64,000 nucleotides of DNA from assembly GCA_032717465.1 (NCBI GenBank), contig CM064681.1, positions 15,899,691 through 15,963,690 of the forward strand, in the 5' to 3' direction. The notes below the pieces were generated by a model, which did not search any database, was not told the origin of the DNA, and saw only the letters and a program-made list of their open reading frames with translations. The DNA is from Coenobita brevimanus (Eukaryota > Arthropoda > Malacostraca > Decapoda > Coenobitidae). Position numbers and translations under genes: made by a program. Positions 36,704 through 48,231 of the stretch are shown here, one piece after another (the first letter of the stretch is position 1; every line of letters begins with the position of its first letter).

Positions 36704-39181
36704 CTAAAATTGCAGCAACGTGTGGTATTCACTAAAACATGGGTGAATACACAGACCCACGTCACACTGCACGCACTCATAGCGGGTGTCCTTCCTCTGT
36801 GTCGTGAGTCGCACCTGGGAATTACTGCACACGTGACACCTGCGCTGGGGCCTAGGTCTGTTGGGCTGGGGCGGGATAGGAGTGGGGAAATGGCGGGCGG
36901 ATATTCTCTGGGGAGTGTGGGTAATAGGGGCAGTGCGGGGGCGCTGTTGGGGCCTTTCAACCGCATATTTTGCAAAGATTTCTCGTGTGAGCTCCCTCAC
37001 AAACCCTTCAAAGGTTTCCTGAACTCCTGTGGTCATGGCGTGAAGGTGGTGGCAATTCAGAGCAGTGATATCTAGCAAGTGAAAGAACAGTTTCTTATAC
37101 CACTTCATCGTGGTCCTGGCACACTCTACCGTCGATATCATGGAGTCTGACTGGTCCACGAGGCGCATGTTTATATTATAGTCCATGACACATTCAGGTT
37201 TCCAAACACGACGCCTGCTCTCGCTTTGGTAATCAACAGAATCAGTACGGTGCATCAAGGGGCGGTGAACCGTGGACAAGAGGCTTACTTCTCTGTTGTG
37301 GTTCCACATTGTTGCAAGGATGTTGTTTGCTTTGAAGAAGACAACCTCACTCCTTGCAAGTTTCCGCCCTACCTTGACCATGTGACGCCGGTTCACCTTT
37401 ACGGTTCCACATACTCCCGTTTCATGTCTGTGAAGATAACGAGCGAGAAGAGGGCTAGTGTACCAGTTGTCGAGGTAGAGAACGTGACCACGATGAAGGT
37501 AGTCTTGTATCATCGTCTTTACCACTGCTCCAGAAAGTCCTATACTTCGATCTTCTATTATGTCTGTTCTGTGCACCGGTGTACAAGACTATGTCTTGCA
37601 CGTATCCAGTCCTACAGTCACACATAACAAAGATCTTGAACCCAAAACGGTGCCTTTTGCTGGGTATATACTGTCTGAATGAAATATTGCCTCTCCACAA
37701 CACGAGACTCTCGTCTATGACGAGATCTCTATAGGGATAGAATGAGGATCGAAAGGTTTGCCTGAGGTGATCAAAGACCAGCCTAATTCGCCTCATTTTG
37801 TCCGTGTTGTTTGTATTTGCAGGGTCATTAGCATCATAAAAATGGAGGCGACTTAGAATCTGTTGAAACCGATTACGGCTCATCACTTGACCAAATATGG
37901 GGGTAAACATAACAGGGTCCCTAGTCCAGTAAGCAGGAATTCTATTTTTTCTTATTATACCCATCAAAAGGACAAGGGCAAAAAATAAGAACATTTCTGG
38001 AATGGAGACAGGGTAATCATAAATCATTGAATGCCTACTCCTTGTTCCCAATCTTTCACTTTCTAGCCGCTGGCCGCTTGCAAACAGGTTTGTTTGAAGC
38101 ACGATCTGATCAACGAAGGCCTCACTGAAAAACAGGTGGAAAAAATCCAACCTGCTTGAATTACAGTGAATACCTGGTGCAATGCAGCCAGATCGCCCCT
38201 GCTCAGTGAAGGGGTGAATGATGGGATAATAATCACTCCAATCCTCCCTATCCCAAGACACATATCCCTCGTCCCCATCACCGCCTTCGTCTGGGTGGGG
38301 AGATCCTGGTTGGGGAGGTTGGGGAGAAGGAGTACGGAGGGCTTCCCCACTGTCACTCCTCTTCCCTCTGCCTTTACCCTTTCCCTTTCCCTTACCCTTA
38401 CGGCCTTGAGGAACATTAGGGGGCTGTGGGGATGAAATAGTTTGATATTGGGGAGCAGAAGACGTGCTGGGGAGTGGTTCCTCCCCACCTTCCCCTCCAT
38501 TACCACACCACGTGCTCTCTCACGCAACCTTGCTTGACCACGTTTTAGGGGATATTGGGGAGCATAAGACGTGCTTTGGAGTGGTTCCTCCCCACCTTCC
38601 CCCTCCCTCACAACCCCACGTGATAAGGAACGCACCCGCACTGGCCCACGTGATCCACTCTGCCGCCTCACACTGCGTAGGGAGAGCAATGACTCACCCA
38701 CCTCACTCTCACTTTCCCTAATCCCAGGAATGTCCATTTCACTCCCCACTCCCTCCACTTCACTTCCTACCGCCCCAAACAGAATGCTTGGCCCATACCT
38801 GCTTAGACGACGTGGTGTGCGCTCTGGGCCACGATGCGTAATCACCTCCCGCCCATACCACGTGGCAGCACGTCCCACGTCTCCGTCCTCGTCCTCGTCC
38901 TCGTCCTCGACCTCGAATTCGGCTTCCAAGGCACGCTGGGGATAGGGATATGACATACCACGTGCCTTCTTTGCCTCCTGCCCCTCTCTAGCAGCACGGT
39001 AAGTCACGTACTGCCGTTTCCTTGGTGACGGAACTTCCTCGTCACTGCTGGTGGTTTCTTCCTCGTCTGGCTGCACATAATCTTTGTCCATCTCCTCGTC
39101 ATCCAGTGGGGAATCACTGTCGCCGGTAAAGGTGTCCAGGGCGACTTGAATTTCGCTCTCTGAGAGACCTCTCTTAGCCAT
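36704..39181 (-). pseudogene. piggyBac transposase, frameshifted (element 1)
   Basis: The ATG at 39181 opens an acidic N-terminal region (RGLSESEIQ, SPLDDEEMDKDYVQPDEEE, DEDEDEDGD) of about 330 residues. The catalytic domain follows in a second frame from about 38261 (WDREDWSDYYPIIHPF, RNRFQQILSRLHF, DESLVLWRG) and in a third from about 37570 (GHVLYLDNWYTS, NINMRLVDQSD). It ends with a CxxC zinc finger (CHVCSN to CFSEYH) near 36720-36850. The three catalytic aspartates of piggyBac enzymes are all visible. Two frame changes inactivate it: a 107-bp internal tandem duplication near 38465-38678 and a 2-nt gain relative to element 2 near 37568. Normal length would be about 750 residues, long for the family because of the N-terminal extension. 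Confidence 0.85.
38465..38678. repeat. 107-bp tandem duplication within the transposase
   Basis: GGAGTGGTTCCTCCCCACCT occurs at about 38471 and again 107 bp downstream, followed by similar sequence to CCACGTG. Because 107 is not a multiple of three, it throws the downstream catalytic domain out of frame. Confidence 0.75.
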
Positions 39182-39357
39182 GTCTGAGCAGGACCGTGGC
39201 TACCAGGTGAGTGGACGAGCGGCGGGCTAGCGCGGGTCGCGCGGGGTCGCCGAGTGTCCCCGCCTGGTGGCAGGTAGGGGAAGGTCAGGCGAGGGTACGT
39301 ACCGCAAATCAAGCGCGAAATTTGAAAATTGTCGAAATTATGCACATTGCAATTGCA

Positions 39358-39375
39358 CGACGTACTGGTACGTCG
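39358..39375. promoter_or_regulatory. Subterminal palindrome of the piggyBac family
   Basis: CGACGTACTGGTACGTCG is an 8-bp inverted repeat around TG, about 60 bp inside the right end. The same palindrome is at 47351-47368 in element 3 and an imperfect form is near 52388-52415 in element 6. Conserved subterminal palindromes are candidates for transposase binding; no binding is shown. Confidence 0.5.
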
Positions 39376-39438
39376 CCGGGACTGGCAAATGCAAATCGTG
39401 GTGATGTACCCATACGTCGTCGGGACGGGGCGGGTTAA

Positions 39439-40716
39439 ACGCCCCTCACCATTATGTCAAAGGAGGTAGTGGCGCACCTCCTGCTTCATATATCGTACCC
39501 TCTACTCGCTTCTTTCTCTCTTCTTCCAGTATAGCCTCGATCCTTTTCTTTTTCCTTTCTTCTTTACATTCCAGTTTTCATTTTTGGTGGTACTGGGAGT
39601 GGGGACACGTCAGCTGATGGTAGCAGCGGTTGTGGTGGTGGTGTTTGTTTATTCTTCCCATTCAGTTCCTTCAAATGTTGCTTCTTGTTTTCTTGAACTT
39701 TCTCCTATTCCTTTGGTCACCATAATGAATGTAGTGGTAACACACAAGGGGTGAAAACAACATGAACGGTATAACAAACCCAGTAAAGCAAGCCAGACTT
39801 GGGAAACAGACGAGCGTGCTTACACTCTGAAGTTCATTCTGCACTGAGTGCGGCTGCGTGGTTGCTCCTTTTGTTCAGGCTAAAGTTGCCAGAGGCTACC
39901 ATGAATACAGCCAAAAAAACAACACATCTGGTGAGAAAATTGAGTGAAAATTTGCCTTTACTCTCTATGTACACTTGGTCCATTTACTGCCACGCCCCCT
40001 CCACGTGCTTCCGACCTTTGTCCCGTTAAACTCTCGCCCGGGCATTTAAATTTGGCGCTGGAGGGGAAATACTGGTCGGGTAATATGTAACTATAATTTA
40101 GAAACATTTTGAGATAGATTTCGTAATATGTGATTTTTATGACTCCATGACCCCCCCTCCAGGGGTAGCATACCTGCTTTTTTAAAAGAGCAATGGAAGA
40201 TTATGATGAAGAGATTTAGTCAGAAAAGAGGAAGAGGAAGGTGAGGGAGGGTGAATCCATGCCACCTCACCTCAAGGTGCACTGCATCCTGCAACTAAGA
40301 ATTCTGCATCACGTGCACCATCTCTGGCTTCACCAAAACCAGATGCACCCTCACCATCTCTTGCATCTTCATCACCAATCCATAGCCTGAGCATCAAGTG
40401 TTTCATTTCCACAACCACAGCAACCATTGCTCCCAGCTAGGTGCACAAGTGGATGGTCTAGCTGGCACAGTATATCCACCCTTACAACTCCCATGCCACA
40501 ACCTCAGCCAGCCCAGGTCACGTAGCCTGAGAGATCAAAATTCATCCTGGACATCCAGTCCCATTGAAAAGTTATATAGTTTTGTAATGGCTGAGGTTTC
40601 TTTAGATGCCCAGGAGGTAAATTACTTTGAAGCAACTTTGTGATGATGGACGTGAAGGACCATGCTAGAACACTGACGAACACTGCCTTCATCATCATCG
40701 GATGTCTTCCACTATA
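39439..40716. other. No gene recognised
   Basis: Stop-rich frames up to about 80 codons, no domain. Unique flank between piggyBac 1 and the SINE fragment. Confidence 0.45.
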
Positions 40717-40952
40717 AAGTATGCTTGCACCCAGTCGGGTTGCGTGGGCCGATTACATTTGATTCACAGACTTCACACACATCCAAAGCCATTCCAACAC
40801 TACAGTTACTCTTACAAGCACTTCTCGCCCTACATACAATCTCTACTAGACAGCCTAAGCCACTTGGTAGAGATACACTGGCTGTATCATCCCCACTTCG
40901 GTCGGGATAGGCCGGTCCTGCAGTGGACACACAAACGGCTGATGAGATGAGA
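40717..40952 (+). mobile_element. SINE body fragment (3' part), plus strand
   Basis: It matches, in inverse orientation, 47692-47930: AGTATGCTTGCACCC, CAGACTTCACACACATCCAA, GCCTAAGCCACTTGG, CCGGTCCTGCAGTGGAC. The tRNA-like head seen at 48010-48082 is missing here, so this copy is 5'-truncated. Confidence 0.7.
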
Positions 40953-42954
40953 TTTTATATATATATATATATGCAAAATAACCACAGGAGAAATGAAAGG
41001 AGCGACAGTGAGTACTTTTGTGTACTACATCTTCAGACAGAGTGAGACAGAAACATAAAGGGTAGAGGTCTTTTATGTACACCCGCAGCAGGGGGTGGCA
41101 CACAGAACAAAGGATGACCTGAATTTTTACCTGAGGCTTAACTTATGGTCACATGCAGCAGGGAGTGGCACACAAAGGATGACCTGACACTAAAGATGGG
41201 CGATGGACAGAACAATAGGTACCTTTCTTTTTTCTTCCTTAGGGATGCACCTGACAAAAAGGAGGGGGAGGAGGAGGGTAGGAAGAGGGAGGGGGAGGAA
41301 GGGGGAGGGTAGGAGGGGAAAGGGGAAAGTGAGAGTGAGGAGGGAGAAGAAGGAGGAGGGAATCAATACTGGGGCTTAACTTAAGACCTGGAGGATTAAT
41401 GCTAGGTGTGTCTCACATAGTTGTGACTACACTACCAGGAGACGACAGGGAACAATCATTTGTTAGTCTGGGGGATACTGCTTTAAAATTAATTCAGTTA
41501 ACAATTTATCACACTTAAATGACCATAGCTCATGTTTACATTCTTTTCATATGTGCCAGAAATTAGGCAAGATTCTATTACATTTCTTTCATCTAAGCTT
41601 TTTGACCTTGCTAGAATCTTAGAGCCTGCCCAGTCAGTATGGTGATCACTGGATGCTCTGTGCTGAAATAAACCACTACTCTATTGGGCTGTCCTTACAT
41701 TGTATTTATGTTGTGAGATTCTAGTTTCCAAATCTTTTCCAGATTGTCCTGTAAAATTTGTTACAGCTTTTACACGGGATTTTGTAAACAACGCCTGAAT
41801 TACTGAATGGACTGTTCTTGATGAGGGTTCTTTTGATGGTGTTCTTATATTTGAATACTACTTATACATTAAGTTTCTTCAGTATGTGAACATCAAGAAA
41901 ATTTTCATGGAAGGGGAGGAAAAGGGTTCTTTGAATATTCTGGCAATCTGGCTCATTAGTTTTCCCTTCAAGGAATCGTTTCTTGGCTGCATTGTGGCAC
42001 TGAGTTAGTATACTCTGTGAATATTTTAGCTTCTCTCCAATGCTCTGAATCATTTTTAGTTCATCATCCAAAAATTCTAGGTTTGAAATTCTATATGCTC
42101 TTAAGTACTTGGATATGAACACAGATCTATTTACATTAACGTGATGGTTCGAATAATAATGCACATATGACATAATATTTGTAGGTTTCCTGTATACCTT
42201 AGTCTTCAAAACATTTTGGTCCCTGATAACTTTTACATCCAAAAATGGCAATTCATTATCCATTTCCATCTCATGAGTAATCTTTATCGTTGGAACTAAT
42301 GAATTTAATTTCAGGAGAAATTCATCAATGGGAAGACTGTTAGGCCAGAAGCACCGGATATCATCAACGTATCGGAGCCAAAGTATGTTTTGCTCCTTTA
42401 CGGAGGTCAGTAAATGTTTCTCAAAGTATTCCATGTAAATATTTGCCAGAACTGGGGAGAGGGGATTACCCATGGCCATACCAAATTTTTGTGTGTAAAA
42501 TTTGCCTTCAAAGGTAAAAGATGAGTTCACAATGCACAATTTAAATAGCTTGATAATGTTTTCAGAGGGAATACCATCAATGTTACTACCCAGAATGCTT
42601 GGCAGGAAAGTTAAAACATCATCAACAGGGACATTTGTGAATAATGATTTAACATCAAAGCTGACTAATTTGTAGGGGTTCATGACATTTAGAGATTTTA
42701 ACCTGCAGCATCCCGTCGACGTTCTTCCACGTCTTCACGTTTTGTCACTGCCAATCCCGTCAACATACTTTAACGCGCTGCAATTGCAAGGTTCATAATT
42801 TCTACAATTTTCAAAATTCGCATGAGATTTTCGATTCGCCCACCTACCCAAGCCTCCCCTACCTGCAGCCAGGCGGGCAGCGTCCCAGACCCCGCATGAC
42901 CCGTGCTCGCCCTTGTCTCAGTCACTCACCTGTTAGCAGTGACCCAGGTCAGAC

Positions 42955-45310
42955 ATGGAGCGTAAAGGTCTCTCAGACGACGAAATACAATCCACTCTGG
43001 ATGCCTTCACTGGAGATATTGATTCTCCACTTGATGATGATGTGGTGGATCGAGATTACGTGCAGCCTGAGGAGGAAATAACAAGCAGTGATGAGGAGGT
43101 CCCTTCGCCCCAGAGAAAGCGGTATGTCACATATCGTAAGGCAAGGGAAGGCCAGCCTGCACCCAAACCACCTGCACGGACCTCTCTCCATCCCCTAGAG
43201 AGAGATTCTGATGAGGATGAGGATGAGGACGATGACGATGATGGCAGCTTAGGACGTGATGTTGCCTTGTGCTTGGGGAAGGAAAAAATCTCACCCCGAG
43301 GATCAGAAGGTGGGGCGAGAAGGCAAATAAGGTATGGTCCTAGTGTTTTGGCTGGGGAAGGCGAAAGTGGTGTGGTGGGAGTGCGGGGTGAAAGGGAAAG
43401 TGGTGTGGTGGGAGCGCGGGGTGAAAGGGAAAGTGGTGTGGCAGGAGTGCGGGGTGAAAGGGAAAGTGGTGTGAGGGAGGCAGCACGAGCACGTGGTGCA
43501 CGTAGGCCTAGGGAAGAGGAGGTGGAGCCACTCCCCAGCATGTCTTTTGCTCCACAATATTCCCAGACTTTCTCCCCACAGCCCCAGGATGTGGGGAAAG
43601 GAAGAAAAGGGAAGGGAAAGGGTAAAGGAAAAGGGAGAGGGAAGAGAAGTGCGAGTGATGAAAGGCGCCGCTCTCCACCTCCCCAACCTCCCCCACCACC
43701 CTCACCTCCCCACCCTGACGAAGGCGGCGATGGGGACAAGGCTGGAGACGGTGGTGTCTCGTGGAACTGGGAAGATGGGAGTAATTTTACTCCCATCATT
43801 CACCCTTTCACTGAGGAGTGGCGGTCTGGTTGCACGGCTCCAGGTGTGCATGCGGGTTCCACTAGAGTGGATTTCTTCCACCTATTCTTTGGGGAGGCGT
43901 TTGTGGGGCGCATAGTGGAACAGACAAACCTATTTTCAAGAACACAGCGCCGTGAAAGTGAACGTTTGGGAACAACGAGCAGGCATTCCAAGCAATATGA
44001 CTATCCTGTGACAATTTCTGAGATGTTCTTATTTTTTGTCCTGGTTCTCTTGATGGGTGTTGTAAGAAAAAATCAAATACCTGCATACTGGACCACTGAC
44101 CCAATGACCATCACACTTTTCTTTGGAAAGGTGATGAGCCGTAATAGATTTCAGCAGATTCTCAGCCGCCTCCACTTTTTTGATGCAGAAGATCCAGCTA
44201 ATGCTAATAACACTGATAAAATGAGAAGAATTAGGCTTGTATTTGATCATTTACGGGAAATGTTCCACTCCTCATTTTATCCTTACAGAGACCTCGTCAT
44301 AGACGAGAGTCTTGTGTAATGGAGAGGCAATATTTCCTTTCGCCAGTACATACCCAGCAAGAGACACCGTTTCGGGTTCAAGATCTTTGTTATGTGTGAC
44401 TGTAAGACTGGTTATGTGCAAGACATAGTCTTGTACACGGGCGCACAGACAGATATAACAGAAGATCGTAGTATAGGACTCTCAGGGACCGTGGTGAAGA
44501 CAATGATAGAGGAGTACCTTCATTGTGGTCATGTGTTGTACCTGGACAACTGGTACGCTACCCCTCTTCTCACTAGGTTCTTCCACCAACACGACACCGG
44601 AGTCTGTGGTACAGTCAAGAGAAACCGTTGCCATATGGTCAAGATAGGGAGGAAACTTGACAAGAACGAGGTGGTTTTCTTCCAGGCATATAACATCCTT
44701 GCCACCCTGTGGAACTACAACACGGAAGTTTGCCTCCTATAAACTGTACACAGCCCCCTGATGCACCGCACAGACTCCGTTGATCACCGTAGCGAGAGGA
44801 GACAACGTCTGGAAACCCGAGTCTGTACTGGACTATAATCTGAACATGAGGCAAGTGGATCAGTCAGACTCGATGATTTCCAGTGTTGACTGTGCCAGGA
44901 CCACGATGAAGTGGTACAAAAAGCTCTTTTTCCACTTGCTCGACATCACAGTCCTGAACAAACACTACCTGCACGCCATGACAACGGGAGTATCAGAGAC
45001 CTTTGAGGGGTTTGTGAGGGAGTTGGCACGTGAAATAATCGCCAGGCATGCCCAGGACAGACCCACACACCGAACCCGCACCCCCATGGCTGCCCAGACT
45101 CCCCTACGCCTCGCAGGACGCCACTATCCTAGCACAATCCCTTCCCAACCAAACCGTCGTAAACCCCAGCGCCGCTGCCATGTATGCAAGGACTCGACAG
45201 TCAGACAAGCCACTCAGAGAAAAGACACAAGGTACGAGTGTGGAGAGTGCAATGTTGCATTGTGCCTTCAGCCATGTTTCAGAGATCACCATAACTTCCT
45301 ACACTACTGA
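42955..45310 (+). pseudogene. piggyBac transposase with two stops and a frameshift (element 2)
   Basis: The ATG at 42955 opens MERKGLSDDEIQSTLDAFTG, an acidic N-terminal extension, a Lys/Gly-rich stretch (about 43590-43650) and a Pro-rich stretch. The catalytic domain contains FTPIIHPF, RNRFQQILSRLHFF, then DESLV followed by TAA at 44317-44319 where element 1 has a Leu codon. Reading on: FRQYIPSKRHRFGFKIF, GHVLYLDNWYATP, a second TAA at 44740, a 1-nt shift near 44800, then NLNMRQVDQSD and the C-terminal zinc finger CHVCKDS to CFRDHH. All three catalytic Asp positions survive. Domain for domain it parallels element 1, so the two are separate copies of one family. Confidence 0.88.
43363..43480 (+). 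repeat. 33-bp coding tandem repeat in the transposase
   Basis: Units at 43363, 43396 and 43429 plus a partial fourth encode ESGVVGVRGER with small changes. It is in frame and lies in the low-complexity linker; element 1 lacks it. Confidence 0.85.
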
Positions 45311-45329
45311 AACTGTGTGGGATGGCGAT

Positions 45330-46090
45330 ATGATGCTCAGTATAATGGTAAGGCCAGTCAGTATGTGCTAAGTCTTATATAAAGTTGAAACGGGTGTAAT
45401 GTTTGCAGGAAAGTAATGTATAAGTTGAGAAATAGTGTAAGTTGAAAGAAGTGATATCAAAACTACACCCACTGTGTAAATCTGCGAAAATATGACACTC
45501 AGTATAACACTCTGGTCAGTAAATATGTGATAGCAAGAATATAAAGTGGAAACGGGTGTAATGTTAGTAGAAAAGTAATTTATAAGTTGAGTACTAGTGT
45601 AAGATGAAACAAATGATATTGCGATAACACTCACTGTGTAAATATGCGATAATATGACGCTCAGTAGAATAGTAAGGTCTCCAATTATGTGATAGCAATT
45701 ATATGAAGTGGAAACATGTGTCATGTTAGTGGAGAAGTATTATATAAGTACAAAAATAGGTTGCAAGTTGTAATAATAGTCATAGCAACTTCACCCTCTG
45801 TGTTATTATGCGCTATTACTACGCTAAATATTTACGTACGGCCTGAAACTACCTCAAAACAGTTCTCTAAAGTGGAAAAGTGTATAATGTTATTAGCAAA
45901 GTATTATGTAAGTTGAAAAAGCACAATACGAGTTGAAACAACAGTCACAGCGAGTTCACTCACTACATAAATAAGCACTAACATTACACTAAATGTTATC
46001 GAAAGGCCTGTGAATACGTAAAAACAGTTCAATAAAATGTAAAATGGTATAATGTTATTGGAGATGTATTATGTAAGCAGAAAAAATTAT
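45330..46090. repeat. 162-bp tandem repeat in the 3' region of piggyBac 2
   Basis: The phrase TGRAAACGGGTGTAATGTT and its variants recur at about 45387, 45549, 45710, 45873 and 46038. CACTGTGTAAAT and ATATGCGATAATATGA blocks recur at the same spacing. Similarity falls off toward the right. Confidence 0.75.
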
Positions 46091-46662
46091 ATGTATCATG
46101 ATTCAGCAATGTTAGCGATTCATCGTGAACAGTTTGGCCAATTTCGCTTGGTTCGCACAATGGTACAATGCTTATTTCACCTCTATTTTTATATAAAATC
46201 CAATTTACTCTTGTATCACATGTTTTTATGTTTGTAATAAATACATATCTACTTACTTTCATTGGTTTCCCAGACTTATAATACCATAGAAAACGTGAGA
46301 GCCTCAGACCACCTACAGAGAACACGGTACCAGGTGTAACAAAGGTATACCTGTTTAGGCCACTTATGGACCCTGGTGAACACTTTCTTGGTGATTGACC
46401 ATTGTTTCTGACCGAAAGCGAAAGTTTTAGCAAAAAGAAATTGGGTCCAAAACTGGTCAGGATTTGGGGGTACCAGTGGTGAAAAAGTGGTCGGGACGGG
46501 GCGGGTTAATTTTTTTACCAAATCCTCATTGTTTTGCAAAATTAATCAGAGATAGTGCCTACAACAGAGGACAACAGTGCTACAAGCCACTTGGAGAGCT
46601 TCTATGTCGTAGAGCCTACAGAGCTTACAATTGACCTGACGAGGTTGTTTTGTTTGTGGGTT

Positions 46663-47431
46663 TTAACTCGTCACGTCCCGAGGTTTTCCGCACCTCCGAC
46701 ATCCCCCAGTCCCGAGGTATTTTCGATATTTTTTTTTTTGTGGCTAAAACCTTCGCTTTTGGTGAGAAACATCGAAAATTCATAGAGAAATCACTCACCT
46801 GAGGTTTAAAATACCCAATCCAGGTAGGAGTTCCTCCTTGCCTGACTGGGTTTTCTAACATGCTGGCACCAAAGAAAACGAGTTCTATGGGAGGGTAACT
46901 ATTTTATCCACTCATAAACGTTATTTATTTATTTACTTGGTACGAATGTATATGTAGTATGAGAGTATATTGGTTTTCAAGCAGTAATAAAGGCATTATA
47001 AGCATTGTTTCACTCACTAACTAATCACCATACCTGACCTTTTTTTTGCCACATTACCTGATCATTATTTCTGGCTGTTTCTTCTTCTAATGCTATGTAA
47101 ACATTGTCCTCCACATTGTCATCGATTGGGGAATCACTCAGGCCCTGAATATCTTTACTAGCCAGGTCACTGGTAACAGGTCCATTGCTGAGACAATGGC
47201 ATGAGGGGGGGAGGGGTTAGGTTATGTGGTGTAAGGCATTGTCCCTGCTTGGCATCTTGTAGAGGAATAGAGGAAGGTGTCCGGTGTGTACATACGAAAA
47301 ATCATGCACGAAAATTGAAAATTGTGCAAATTAGGGACCTTGCAATTGCACGACGTACTGGTACGTCGCCGGGACTGGCAAATGCAAATCATTGCAATGT
47401 ACCTATACGTTGACGGGACGGGGCGGGTTAA
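46663..47431. mobile_element. piggyBac element 3, 769 bp, non-autonomous, in the Penelope ORF
   Basis: The left end is TTAACTCGTCACGTCCCGA and the right end (inward) TTAACCCGCCCCGTCCCGT. The interior has no catalytic domain but keeps a minus-strand remnant of the acidic transposase N-terminus (DSPIDDNVEDNVYIALEEE). Excision with one TTAA joins YMYGLI to KTHKQNN in the Penelope frame. Confidence 0.85.
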
Positions 47432-47612
47432 TTAAGCCATACATATATGATGCAGATGGATTTTGCACCGAGAACTGTTTGATCAAGTCATCCCTTCCTC
47501 TTAGCAAAGTCTTGATTTCTTTATGGAATTTTCAACTTTGTTTTTCGGTTGAATCACTTTTTAGTTCACTGTATATGTTGGTGTCACGCAACAGTTCACT
47601 CACTTTTTCTTT

Positions 47613-47632
47613 GTATCTATCTATCTATCTAC

Positions 47633-47664
<32 letters not shown>

Positions 47665-47692
47665 ATATATATGTATGTATCATCATCATCAT
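47613..47692. repeat. TATC and ATC microsatellites
   Basis: TATC/TATA tract (47614-47676) then an ATC run (about 47679-47700). The ATC run is the 3' tail of the adjacent minus-strand SINE. Confidence 0.85.
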
Positions 47693-48082
47693 CATCATCA
47701 GCCATTGAGGTCCACTGCAGGACCGGCCTATCCCTACCGAAGCAGGGACGATACAGCCAATGTATCTCTACCTAGTGGCTTAGGCTGTCTGGTAGAGACT
47801 GTATGTAGGGTGAGAAGTGCTTGTGAGTGTGATTGTAGTGTTGTAGTGGCTTTGGATGTGTGTGTAGTCTGTGAACCAAGTGTAATCAGCCCGCCTTAAG
47901 CCGAATGGGTGCAAGCATACTAGTATGTGACACTGGTTCAACCACAGCACCCCTTGTGTCTGCCAAAGTAGCAAGTGACTTGGTGAACGCTTCCCAAAGT
48001 TTTTACTACTCTGGCGGGAGGCGAACCTGCGCTCACCAGCGTGCAAAACGCTCACTCAACCACTGTACCACAGAGGCTCCGT
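47690..48082 (-). mobile_element. tRNA-derived SINE, about 390 bp, full head to tail
   Basis: In the sense the head reads GCCTCTGTGGTACAGTGGTT with an A-box-like TGGTACAGTGG, then a B-box-like GGTTCGCCTCC near 48015. A long body follows and a (GAT)n tail ends it. The body matches 40717-40952 in inverse orientation. A TA microsatellite (48088-48135) abuts the 5' end. Confidence 0.75.
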
Positions 48083-48083
48083 T

Positions 48084-48138
<55 letters not shown>

Positions 48139-48231
48139 CATGTGTGTGTGTGTGTGTGTTCTTGCCTACCTAATTGTTCTTACCTAATTGTATTTTTACA
48201 GGAATGTGTCAAGCTCGTACTGTCCTGTGTA

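Larger units (their letters stand above)
35335..39438 (-). mobile_element. piggyBac element 1, 4.1 kb, TTAA-flanked
   Basis: The left end is TTAACCCGTCACGTCCCGA. The right end, read inward on the minus strand, is TTAACCCGCCCCGTCCCGA: inverted repeats of 19 bp with two mismatches, both including the TTAA target. The transposase lies on the minus strand close to the right end, leaving about 1.37 kb of non-coding sequence (35335-36700) at its 3' side. The ends are nearly the same as those of the elements at 42698, 46663, 48232, 50346 and 52333, so one transposase could in principle have moved all of them. Confidence 0.85.
42698..46509 (+). mobile_element. piggyBac element 2, 3.8 kb, inserted in the Penelope ORF
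   Basis: The left end is TTAACCTGCAGCATCCCGTC and the right end (inward) TTAACCCGCCCCGTCCCGA. TTAA occurs at 42698-42701 and 46506-46509. Removing the element with one TTAA gives a continuous Penelope frame across the junction (NNEDLVKKL joined to KSLNVMNPYK). The transposase is on the plus strand, opposite to element 1. The 3' non-coding part contains a 162-bp tandem repeat. Confidence 0.85.
40957..47612 (-). mobile_element. Penelope-like retroelement split by two piggyBac insertions
   Basis: Minus-strand retroelement whose parts are 47612-47432, 46662-46510 and 42697-40957. The intervening DNA is piggyBac 3 (46663-47431) and piggyBac 2 (42698-46509). The 3' untranslated region (about 40957-41540) ends at a TA run. 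The 5' side is truncated at a TATC microsatellite near 47612, which is usual for target-primed retroelements. Net length without the insertions is about 2.1 kb. Confidence 0.75.
41540..47612 (-). pseudogene. Penelope-like RT with GIY-YIG endonuclease, interrupted
   Basis: Order in the sense: N-terminal part with KVSELLRDTNIYSELKSD and HKEIKTLLRGRDDLIKQF, YMYGLI (47600-47432); THKQNNLVRSIVSSVG and KLSKWLV (46662-46510, with one frameshift and an in-frame stop); then an open frame 42683-41862 with SFDVKSLFTNVPV (catalytic Asp), GMAMGNPLSPVLANIYMEYF, LRYVDDI (YVDD palm) and LPFLDVKV. A GIY-YIG-like endonuclease follows at 41800-41540 (GVVYKIPCKSCNKFY, then shifted GQSGKDLETRISQHK). RT plus GIY-YIG is diagnostic of Penelope-like elements. 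It copies RNA at a nick made by the endonuclease. Stops, shifts and the insertions make this copy dead. Confidence 0.85.

Noticed and set aside
43056..43799. 247-codon minus-strand frame opposite the piggyBac 2 transposase
   Set aside because: Shadow of the transposase's low-complexity linker; Ser/Pro-rich with no domain.
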